From NCBI GenBank assembly GCA_003427395.1, contig BFEA01000511.1, positions 294,379 to 331,901 on the forward strand: a DNA stretch of 37,523 bases. The letters are read 5' to 3'. The stretch is from Chara braunii. Lineage: Eukaryota; Streptophyta; Charophyceae; Charales; Characeae. Shown in pieces: positions 30,180 to 37,523 of the stretch. Each line of letters begins with the position of its first letter. Position 1 is the first letter of the stretch. Position numbers and translations under genes: made by a program. Under the pieces are notes generated by a model, which was not told where the DNA came from, did no database searches, and was given only the letters and a program-made list of their open reading frames with translations.

Positions 30180-30525
30180 CGTCGCGGAGGACGGCAGGCC
30201 GCCCAAGGGGACCGTTGGCGGACTATTCCACAACGGGAGCGGTTGCGAACCGGAGTTGTCCGTCCACAGGCCGCCAGGAACAGCAATGGACCATCCGCGT
30301 CGAAAATTGTCGTCGAGGGAGCTGCCGTCGGCGCCCCGATTCGTCCGGATGCTCAACCTCCAAGGGACCTCGGGAGGTCCCTTGGGGAACGCCTCGAAAT
30401 GGTTGTAGCCCGAGGAATCCCCGAGGAAATGTTTTCACTTTTTTTTTCGTTTTCTTCCCCGAGGATAAGTGGAATGATGATTTCCTCGGGGATTTTACGC
30501 GCCCGAGGAGTGTCGAACGAGCCCC
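30180..30525 (+). mobile_element. DNA element, AACGAGCCCC family, copy 3
   Basis: It ends GAGGAGTGTCGAACGAGCCCC at 30505-30525. The interior includes CAATGGACCATCCGCGTCG, as in copy 2, and repeated CCCGAGGAAT/CCTCGGGGA words. The left limit is not clear. Long frames crossing it on both strands reflect GC-rich repeat sequence. Confidence 0.45.
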
Positions 30526-30596
30526 ACCGCCATGTCATTGACAAGGGGAAGAGCCTTATCCGTAAAGAAGGCAAAGATGATTTGTTTTATTAAGTA

Positions 30597-30754
30597 GGAG
30601 ACGGAGTAGCATTGACATGGCTTCAAGATATTCTTTGAGTTACTGATAATGTCTGGGAAAATTTCAGAAAAACAAGGAGACGGAGTAGCATTGACATGGC
30701 TTCAAGATATTCTTTGAGTTACTGATAATGTCTGGGAAAATTTCACAAAAACAA
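30597..30754. repeat. 79-bp tandem duplication
   Basis: The unit starting GGAGACGGAGTAGCATTGAC at 30597 is repeated at 30676 with about one difference. It covers the end of the finger region of retroelement copy 3, exactly where the RT should begin. The RT core is missing beyond it. Confidence 0.93.
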
Positions 30755-31560
30755 ATCCTAACAGAAACATGATGGTTCACTCGATGCTCGACACTTGTGC
30801 AAGAACAAGCATGTTCCTCACATCTCGCGTATGCTCGAAAATCGTGAAGCAAGTCGGCCACTGTTTTATTCTTTTTCCATACAAACCTTAGTCCTTGGAT
30901 CATCATATCCTTCCACAAATCCACGACATTGAAATATGAAATAATACCAACACATACAGATCGGATCTTAGCCTTGCTCAAGGACTCATCGTAGACAATT
31001 TTAACAACAATCCTTCTCGTCAGCTGAATGTCATACACACTCACTATCACCTTGGAAAGGAAGAACCTCAGACGACCTCTTATACGCTTCTCTCTAAAAC
31101 AGCGGCAGTAGAAAAAGCAAGAACCAGCCTCTCGAACTTCAATAAGTACATATCACGGCGAGAAGAAGGATTACTCAAAAGCAAAGATAACGGACCCTTC
31201 AACTCCATCGGCCGCGTATGAAACGGCGCTATTGACTCAAATAAAGTGATATTGTCGTTTGAGAACCAATTCCTCAAGGACCGAAGTAAGCTACGACCAA
31301 ATGAGCAGGACACAACCGATCCCCATAGGATCGCTTCAGAACCTTCCATTTGTCAATAAATTTATCCCCTCTAGCACACACCACACAACAGTGATTCCAC
31401 CCTTGATCTCTGCAGTAGTCCAATATATAAAGAAGACTAGAGGAACTGATACCAATAGAAGAGTGGAACAGAAAAAAGGACCGATCAGCAAAGGAAAAAG
31501 GACACTGCAGAACATTTTTCAATCCGACAGATTTACACCTCTCCTTCTTCCCAGGGCGTA
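30664..31560 (-). pseudogene. Penelope-like element copy 3: pre-RT region and CxC..H finger
   Basis: On the minus strand a segment at 31349-31080 contains SNPSSRRDMYLLKFERLVLA, aligning with NPGKIRGMYKRSSEELIAL of copy A. The next segment (31050-30664) has VSVYDIQLTRRIVVKIVYDE, FVWKKNKTVADLLHDFRAYA and CSCTS..NHHVSVRI, aligning with the copy A linker and finger. Stops and frame changes separate the segments. Homology ends at NILKPC, inside the 79-bp duplication. A 31522-31274 frame between the nuclease and this region (RDQGWNHCCVV) is probably the diverged linker. Confidence 0.6.
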
Positions 31561-31561
31561 T

Positions 31562-31969
31562 TCACTTACTCCACTTTGGTTTATCACGAGAGTTGAGATC
31601 AGGGGAAAACACTCGAATAAAAAACTTCTCGTTATCTAACAGATCTTTATCAGAGCAAAAACAAAGAGGTACAGCAACATAACACGAAGCACTTGTTCTC
31701 CTCAACCAGCGATACAACCTCTCATTACGTTTCCCTTGATTCACAAACTTTTAGTCACACGCTCTATAAACATGCTCGCTCTATCTACAATGCAAATTCC
31801 TATAAGTACTCCCAATATAAACATCCCGATGCCACGGGGACACCGAAGCGTAGATCAGCGGCCCTTCACAACGCTCGAGGTCAGGATTATTGGAAAAGGC
31901 CTTAGAGAAGAGACTTACCCACTTGACCAGCCAAGGAACTTGCCCAATCATCGCCAGTAGAACCACCAC
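31562..31969 (-). pseudogene. Penelope-like element copy 3: GIY-YIG endonuclease
   Basis: One minus-strand frame reads LIYAS, ten residues, VYIGST, then YRNLHCR-stop-SEH, then LYRWLRRT, VAVPLCFC, NEKFFIRVFSPDLN. This is the GIY-YIG order: Tyr of the first strand, YIG, the Arg and His region of the helix, a conserved Glu (NEKFF) and the closing LN. TAG at 31783-31781 (probably from a Trp codon) and TAA at 31753-31751 interrupt it, so it is inactive. The nuclease lies upstream of the finger and RT position. This is the permuted Penelope-like order and not the classical C-terminal one. In such elements it nicks the target to prime reverse transcription. Confidence 0.72.
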
Positions 31970-31999
31970 GTGACCACGGATAAGAGAACATTTAGCGCC

Positions 32000-32860
32000 T
32001 TACATCTTTAAGTTAATAGATTAGAGGATTGAGATCGAAGGTTCTGACATACTCGTGCCAGTCGCCAGAGGTAAGTTGTGTCCGAGTACAACCCTACAAA
32101 GATACAGAGTCACACCCGGCATCTGCAAATTCTGCCACCGTAGCCGAATCATTCGGAACTTCTTCAACAACAATTTGTTTCCCCTTTGCAACGCTTCCAA
32201 GAGCCTTTTATGTTCTTTGCTGTGCAATTGCTTCCTTAGTTACATCAAGAATCGTGTATTCAACTCCTTCATCTTTGCATATGATGAGAACCTCTTCCTT
32301 AGTTTCCCCTAAAAAAGTTTCTTTATTGACTGCCTTTCTCCTTGGATCGACTCTTCATCACACTCTTCCCGACAACATCATCAAGTTTGGTCCGCAAATT
32401 TGTTCCTGGGGTCTAAGCTTGTTTTTGTCGTTCATCTTCAATCCGAGCAATGATTTGCTTCAACTTTTGTGCTTCTTGCTCTGGCTCTCTCCTTCCATTC
32501 AGCTCTCGCAATCGCATCTCTTTCAACACTTCCACTTCAGCTGCATGTCGCTGGCAGACATCCCGATACTGCCGCGATCTAACAGTGGTAGGTGACCAGG
32601 GAGTGACTCGTGGTCGGACCCTTGTCTCGGTGATTGGAGTATCAAGGGCAAGATTTCCCCGCTTACCCCCAGCACGATGAGCCTTTTGTTTCCACAACTC
32701 CAACTCCTTCGTCTTTAATGCCTGCAACTCCTCCTCCATTTGTGCCATTCCTTTTTTCGACAGACTCGCGTTATTCAACAGCCGATTCCGCAGCTCATTT
32801 TGTTCTCGGAGAAGTTTCTCCACCAGGTTAGCATCCTCACGACTGCTACTTGCCCCCAGA
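32000..32860 (-). pseudogene. ORF1 of copy 3: coiled-coil C-terminal half
   Basis: On the minus strand 32823-32413 reads EKLLREQNELRNRLLNNA, EEELQALKTKELELWKQKA and EVEVLKEMRLRELNGRREPE, with heptad-like Leu/Ile spacing and many Glu, Lys and Arg residues. It is in a different frame from the preceding part, so a frameshift or stop lies near 32840. After TAG-type stops, sequence to about 32000 still gives acidic/basic peptide (KEEVLIICKDEGVEYTILDV). It appears to be the tail of the same ORF1, which links to the nuclease at 31969. Confidence 0.45.
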
Positions 32861-33374
32861 CTACTTACGTCGCAGCTCCTCCAATTCTGCCTTCATCTTC
32901 TCGTTGTGATTATCCTTAGTTCTCTTGCCTGATACCACGTCAACAACCAGATCCAACTTCTGGTTCAAAAATGTTATTAGGCTAGTCTGAAAATTGTCAT
33001 GTTCCTTCTTTTGTCTCTCCTTCTTCACTTGTTCTTCCTGCTCCCACTTTTTCCGATCCTCCTCTTCTTTCTTAGCACATTCTTTCTTCTTACCAGCATC
33101 ATATCCGCCCTTCAGTATAGCAACCGTCCCTTCAAGCCTCTCCACCCGCTGATTAGTACAAGCCCACCCACTACCACACCGATACTGGTTAGTATGGAGC
33201 AGCTTCAGTTGATGTAGACGTAGACGTAGAAGGTAGAGCACGAATAGGTGCTTGCGCGGGTACAATCGCAGTGCTGGTGGAGCGTGGAACTCTCTTCGGG
33301 CACCATCTCGAAAAGTGCCCCGGCTCACCACAGTTGAAGCAAATGTAAGGGGTCGCAGATCCGTTAGCAGCCAT
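32861..33374 (-). pseudogene. ORF1 of copy 3: CCHC zinc knuckle and Glu/Lys-rich coiled coil
   Basis: Starts at ATG 33374 on the minus strand (MAANGSATPYI). The zinc knuckle CFNCGEPGHFSRWC, at residues 12-25, is a perfect C-x2-C-x4-H-x4-C. A Thr/Ser/Pro-rich linker follows. Around 33190 the frame shifts, and the second frame reads NQRVERLEGTVAIL, then KKKECAKKEEEDRKKWEQEE and KLDLVVDVVSGKRT. A gag-like single-strand nucleic-acid-binding knuckle plus an oligomerising coiled coil is the likely role. It lies between the terminal repeat (33430) and the nuclease (31969), all on one strand, so I read it as ORF1 of the same element. An independent retroelement gag inserted here is the alternative. 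Confidence 0.6.
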
Positions 33375-33429
33375 GATGAAGTTTCACAGAACGTCAAAGA
33401 AGCACGAAGTCACTCTTCATGTAGTAACC

Positions 33430-34095
33430 CTACGGCGGTTACTTTGCGAAAGCAAGTAGTTTAACTTGTCAATGACATCCGATGACACAATCACACAGAG
33501 CCTCACCAAATCTTGCGAGGAGGAAGAAGAAGAAGTCGAAAAAAACAAAGACGAAAGAAGAAGGGGAGGAGGAAATGGAGGAGGGAAGACGAAGAGAAAC
33601 AAATCGACCCAGTGTTAAACTGAGGTTAAAAACCCGATCGCGACTTCATAGAGTAAAAAGCATCCTGAAGTAACTCCTGTCAAAACGGACGCCGGGCATC
33701 CGTGTGACATACAACCCTACTGGTTTGATCTGGTCGCCGTAGCAGAATCATCAGGGGTCTTCTGTCACCGTTTACCACTGAAGCTACTAGATATAGAAAT
33801 GGAAAGGCTAAGAGACCGCACTGTAGAAGCCTGACTACTAACAATTGGTATAGGTAATACCAATGTACAACATCAGAAAGGTTCTGGAAGCCGGTCAGAT
33901 TCATACTAACACTAGCAACTGTCGTTACTTTAACAAAACGCCGCCGCCAACCCGGCGCTCGGGGCCAAAAACATCATACTCAGCCAATACAGAAAACCAC
34001 TGGCAACTCTCAAGGCCACCAATGCTGGAAAACACCGACAACGACAACTCTTACTGCAATCGGTCCTTGGTTCAAGTCCTCTTTAACAGAGTACA
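33430..34095 (-). repeat. terminal repeat (pseudo-LTR) of the Penelope-like element, 5' of copy 3
   Basis: Direct-orientation match to 11838-12525 (see that entry) with scattered substitutions and small indels. On the minus strand it ends about 60 bases before the ORF1 ATG at 33374. It contains a GA-rich block at 33518-33600. Confidence 0.65.
33707..33772 (-). ncRNA. hammerhead-like sequence, probably inactive copy
   Basis: The counterpart of 12117-12182. CTGATGA (33754-33748) is kept and GGTGACA..TGTCACA can pair as distal helix I. The GAAA core has become CAAA, which removes an invariant G, and one helix II pair is lost. Confidence 0.3.
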
Positions 34096-34275
34096 GCACA
34101 GAACAAAGCACTGCAAGCAGGCACCTAAGGGGCCTACGCTGGCAGTCCCCGCCGCTGCATTTCGACAGGTGCCCTCAGGGGGGATGGTTCATTTTTGAGA
34201 AAGAGATACAACGCTCGATCGTAGCCCAAACCCTCTTATCACTTCCTAAAGTGCCCTCCCCACCCGGAAGTTTTC

Positions 34276-34312
<37 letters not shown>

Positions 34313-34940
34313 CAGGTATACAGTCACCTTTCTGAACAAGAAATGTAACATCCGGCAGCAGTGATCATGATGCCCTCCATCCACTCAGTGGTTGAAGGAG
34401 TGTTCCATGCACAAAAAAGTAGGCAAAAGTGGGAAGATAATGGAAGTGTTCTAGCCCATGGCCTTATGCCGAAGCCTGCCTCTCCTTGGGCTAGAAAAAA
34501 AAATGGCAGGAAACTCCCCTTGCACCAGCATGCCCCGTGTTATGAAGAGGAGGGGTGGAAGTAGAACCTCTTGTGCACCCCATCTTTGTTCGACCTAGGC
34601 TCGCCATATATGTGCTTACCTGCCGCTATAGCGAACGCCATCTGTGTTTTTTTTTTTTTTTTTTTTTTTTCTTCAAGTAAGCTACATTCTTCTCTCAATT
34701 TCACCTCACACTACCTACCTACCATCTTTATTATTATGTATGGTGTGCATTAATTGAAATAGAATAGAAATGGAAGCGGTGTGGCGGCCACAGTTTAAAT
34801 AAACAGGCCTCTGGAGGACAACAGTGATGAATAGATCGCCTCGCGTCTGCTCGCTCTGGCCAGTCTTTTCTCAGTAAACGAGCGTCAAACACTGAACATG
34901 GGATTTTTTTTAATTTTTTAATTTTTTATTTTTTCCCCAC
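34096..34940. other. unassigned, with poly(A) and poly(T) tracts
   Basis: A34 at 34277-34310 and T22 at 34649-34670 flank sequence without recognisable genes or window-internal repeats. Confidence 0.35.
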
Positions 34941-34954
34941 AGCCAATGGTCAGG

Positions 34955-35035
34955 TTCTTTTTTTTCTTTTTTTTTTTACAAAGCTCCCGTGGGGAGCAAC
35001 ACGTGCTGGGAACCGGGCCCAGCGTCCCATATAGA
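34955..35035 (-). mobile_element. SINE-like unit, copy S4 (short form)
   Basis: Poly(T), then AAGCTCCCGTGGGGAGCAAC and CGTGCTGGGAACCGGGCCCA. It is a variant with CACGTGCTGGG in place of CACCTGCTGGA, shared with S6. Confidence 0.5.
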
Positions 35036-35101
35036 AAATTACAACATGGGATCTCAAGTCATTGCATGGCAGATTGGGGTCAGTCTACGGCCGCACCAAA
35101 C

Positions 35102-35247
35102 TTTTTTTTTTTTTTTTTTTTTTTTTGAAAACACCCCCACCGGTGTTAGTGGTGCTGCTAAGAGCAGACACCACAAGCACCTGGGAAGAGGCTCCATCTA
35201 TTGGTGGGGAGCATCACCTGCTGGAAAACGGGTCCAGCGTCCCATGT
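35102..35247 (-). mobile_element. SINE-like unit, copy S5 (long form)
   Basis: T25, then GGTGCTGCTAAGAGCAGACA (as in S3), GAGGCTCCATCTATTGGTGG and CTGCTGGAAAACGGGTCC. Long subfamily. Confidence 0.5.
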
Positions 35248-35780
35248 ACAAATACAGCCGGCCGGCCGCACCAAACTAGTCTCAACTCTCTAGCGTAGCC
35301 GGTTGCTAATGGGACCTCCCCTCCAGTAGAGAATTTGGGGTAGTTTTCGGGGCTGAACCTTAATATTTTGGGTAGTTTTGGGGGCTCAATCTGAAGAGTT
35401 TGATTTCGATCAATAAATAGAGATCTCCATTTTGACGAATTGGCTGTTATTATCCATGCACCGCGAAGACCCCCAGCTGTGCAAGGATGATGCTCATGAA
35501 TAGAGAGAAATGGTCCACGGAAAACGTTGCACGTTCGAGGTTTGACTACCGTCTGCACCAAATAGAATCTGTGGTCCTTGTTGCTCAACGTAGAGTGAAA
35601 CTTTGCCAGAATACAGCTATAATGACCGGGCATTTTATTTGGATCCAGCTAGCTAGCCCTCACGGGCACTTGAATGCAGTCTGGTTACCTTCTCTCACCC
35701 GAGCTCACTCAATCCAAGTGGGGCACTGGGTCGTGGACGACTGACTGGTGAAACACACTAACACACAGTTTGTTTTTTTA
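35248..35780. other. unassigned, with a short duplicated word
   Basis: GGGTAGTTTTCGGGGCT and GGGTAGTTTTGGGGGCT lie 30 bases apart (35338 and 35371). ATAATGACCGGGCATT at 35619 matches 9247. No gene is supported. Confidence 0.35.
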
Positions 35781-35787
35781 TTTTGTT

Positions 35788-35892
35788 TTTCCTTTGTTTT
35801 TTTTTTTTGTTTTTTTTTTGGGGGGGGGACAATGCTCCAGTCTATTCGTGGGGAGCCACACGTGCTGGGAACCCGGCCCAGCGTCCCATTCG
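35788..35892 (-). mobile_element. SINE-like unit, copy S6 (short form)
   Basis: A T-rich tract with a G9 run, then ATGCTCCAGTCTATTCGTGG and CGTGCTGGGAACCCGGCCCA. Same subfamily as S4. Confidence 0.5.
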
Positions 35893-36207
35893 GAACATTT
35901 GGAGAACATATACGGAAAAAAGCTCGAGATACCGGGGCCATTAACACTAACACACAGATCGTAATCCGGCGCCCATAAACAAATATCTCTAGGAGTTTCA
36001 AGCAATCATAATTCTATCTGGAAAAGAAAAACGATAGTGAAAAGTTGAAAACAAACAAACAAACAAAAAAAGAAAAAAACATGGGGAATTGGTGCGGAAG
36101 TGGGCCATGGAGTCACAAAATACAATCAGGCTGGGGGTGGGGAGTGCACCCAAAACCAGGCCCGCATTGCTTGTTTTTTTTTGCCGCACAGGGCGAATTT
36201 AGGTTCG

Positions 36208-36242
36208 GCATCAATAGCTGGGCGGAGTACTGGTGGTATAAA
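36208..36242 (+). repeat. end of a dispersed repeat (ATAGCTGGG..TACTGGTGGTATAA)
   Basis: Counterpart of the repeat end at 3516-3561. Both show (C/G)ATCAATAGCTGGG or GATAGCTGGG before TACTGGTGG. Confidence 0.35.
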
Positions 36243-36478
36243 CAGCCAGTTCACCGGGAGCATAGTACTGCTTCTTACACGGCAAGAGCATTTTCATTCG
36301 GGCCTGGGCTGGTAGCAAAAGCGGCAGGCCACTTTGAAAAAGGCGCAGTTGCAGGCTGATGAGCTTCGGAAGGTAGCTTCGTCAACTTAGGCTCGTGTGA
36401 ACTGGTGGAAGAAAACTAAATTTGCACCTTTTCACAATTAAGAAAGGGAAAAAAAGCTCAAAGACAACAGCATAGCCC

Positions 36479-36510
<32 letters not shown>

Positions 36511-36523
36511 AAAAAAAAAAAAA
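36479..36523. repeat. poly(C)-poly(A) junction
   Basis: About 22 C followed by about 23 A, 20 bases before the TIR element. The unusual double homopolymer may be a retrocopy tail or an assembly-prone site. Confidence 0.9.
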
Positions 36524-36543
36524 GCCTCCAATGGATCACACTG

Positions 36544-37079
36544 AGGCTTGGACCCCACGCCTTTGCGGATGGAAAAGTGGTTTGCCCACGAAAAGCGGGC
36601 AAGTCATTTTGGAAAGTAGGAAAGTACTTTTTCCGGGACCCCATCGCAGAGGACCAAATGCGCTTGGAAAACCCTTTGGAAATCAGTTGAGCCAATCGTT
36701 GCCCATTTCCGTTGGCACTCGTTTGTTTTGTTCTGTTTTTCGTTTTCTTTTTTTTTCCTTTTTTTGTGGCACTCTTCATCGCTATTGGCTGCTGCCTCCC
36801 GCGACCTTGGAAACCTTCAAGGCGTCCCACCCCCTCACCCTCCCTACCCTGCACAAAAACGCGGCGACAATGTCTCCCGCGGTGGTTTTCCAGCTCGGAA
36901 ACCATGTGAAAACAGNAAATCTCGGTTTTCCAGGCCTCAAAATTCGGGTTGTGGGGTCCCGGAAAACCATTCTTGGAAAAAAAAAACGTCCTTCCAAGGA
37001 CTCCGCGGAGGCCTGTGGGGTTTCGGAAATGTTCTGCGGCGAAGTTTTTTTTTTCCGGAAACGTGTGGGGTCCAAGCCT
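36544..37079 (+). mobile_element. TIR DNA element (AGGCTTGGACCCCAC), third copy
   Basis: It starts AGGCTTGGACCCCAC and ends GTGGGGTCCAAGCCT. The first 110 bases align with 10190-10300, including TTTTTCCGGGACCCCATCGC. The last part aligns with 10700-10763. The interior differs, with a T-rich segment and one ambiguous base at 36916. No transposase is recognised. Confidence 0.65.
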
Positions 37080-37283
37080 GAGGTAGGATAGTAGAGATAG
37101 GGGTGCGCTGAGAAAATTGATAAGAGGATGGGTAGGAGGGAGGTCTCAGAATGAAAAGCATTGTTGGGAGTCTGGGACAGTCAATGGCTGTAATGGAATA
37201 TTCGAGAAGGACCACTCTGCAGTCCCGCCAGGAGAAACAGTGACTCCGTGTGTCCGGACTCCAGGGTCTACAACAACCAGGGC

Positions 37284-37470
37284 TTTAACCACAAGTACAC
37301 GGCCCCAGCCTTGCAGTCAAGAAACTTGTCGCCACAAGAAAACGAGGCCGAAACATCAAACACTGGGCCCGCCGATGATAAATTCAATCGGCGGCCCCGT
37401 TTTCGTTCCGCGCCTCCAGAATTTGAGGTGTCAGACCCGTACCCCAGGTGCCCATATACTGGTGGTTTAA
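37284..37470. mobile_element. MITE, second copy of the TTAA / ACCACCAG family
   Basis: Left end TTTAACCACAAGTACACGG and right end ATACTGGTGGTTTAA are imperfect inverted repeats matching the MITE at 6949-7099. The interior has an ATCGGCGGCC/GGCCCGCCGAT hairpin. It is older than the first copy by its mismatched ends. Confidence 0.6.
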
Positions 37471-37480
37471 CAATTGGGAA

Positions 37481-37482
<2 letters not shown>

Positions 37483-37523
<41 letters not shown>
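37483..37523. repeat. poly(A) to window end
   Basis: 41 A in a row, running off the window edge. Confidence 0.95.

Noticed and set aside
29602-30593. Several GC-rich reading frames of 70-173 codons on both strands
   Set aside because: They overlap each other and the DNA element ending at 30525, without motifs or consistent codon character.
36345-36370. CTGATGA followed by GCTTCGGAAG as a second hammerhead
   Set aside because: A helix-II-like pairing exists but no GAAA follows and no helix III or cleavage site is present.

Overview
The window reads as repeat-dominated nuclear DNA of a large eukaryotic genome. I see no intact host gene, no bacterial-style operon, and eight scattered ambiguous bases besides an 805-bp assembly gap (14295-15099). 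It is packed with poly(A)/poly(T) tracts, (AG)n and (GAA)n microsatellites, tRNA-headed SINE-like units, a U6 snRNA relic, small inverted-repeat DNA elements and decayed retroelements. The mix of Penelope-like elements with an N-terminal GIY-YIG nuclease, a PIF/Harbinger transposase and plant-style LTR sequence suggests a green-lineage organism. A streptophyte alga of the Chara type is my best guess, from family style only and not from any search.

The main content is four broken copies of one retroelement family, recognised by aligning their conceptual translations to each other. Copy A (121-2400, +) keeps the region before the reverse transcriptase (RT), a CxC..GH finger and a complete RT in one frame interrupted by four stop codons. 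Copy 2 (about 6690-8150, +) keeps the pre-RT region, finger and first RT motifs, and carries a 143-bp MITE inserted at TTAA. Copy B (about 13680-12540, -) keeps the RT core and is followed by a roughly 690-bp terminal repeat. Copy 3 (34095-30600, -) starts with the same terminal repeat, then a CCHC zinc-knuckle/coiled-coil ORF1, a GIY-YIG endonuclease and the pre-RT region. Together they imply: terminal repeat - ORF1 (CCHC + coiled coil) - GIY-YIG - finger - RT - terminal repeat. That is the permuted (EN before RT) Penelope-like layout, with an added gag-like ORF. The terminal repeat of copy B holds a candidate hammerhead ribozyme on the transcribed strand.

Other regions: 3.5-5.3 kb and 34.9-35.9 kb hold six copies of a short poly(A)-tailed unit, all in one orientation (a sixth is at 11.6 kb). 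At 9.4-11.5 kb there is a 79-bp-arm snap-back palindrome, followed by two inverted copies of a 575-bp TIR element with a third copy at 36.5 kb. DNA-element copies ending in AACGAGCCCC lie at 8.15-8.5, 20.15-20.87 and 30.2-30.5 kb. A candidate LTR at 22.68-24.78 kb contains two structured arrays: alternating A/B modules, and a series of hairpins with a constant loop and changing but complementary stems. The 24.5-26.5 kb stretch reads like a decayed multi-exon protein gene of unknown function with a Gln-rich N-terminal part. The 28.2-30.0 kb stretch is a decayed PIF/Harbinger transposon. The stretches 2.75-3.5, 15.2-16.2, 17.0-20.0 and 20.9-22.6 kb hold nothing I can assign.

Nothing here looks like a working host operon or pathway. 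The functional logic is that of mobile elements: RT plus nuclease for target-primed insertion, a possible ribozyme to process the RNA, and a nucleic-acid-binding ORF1.
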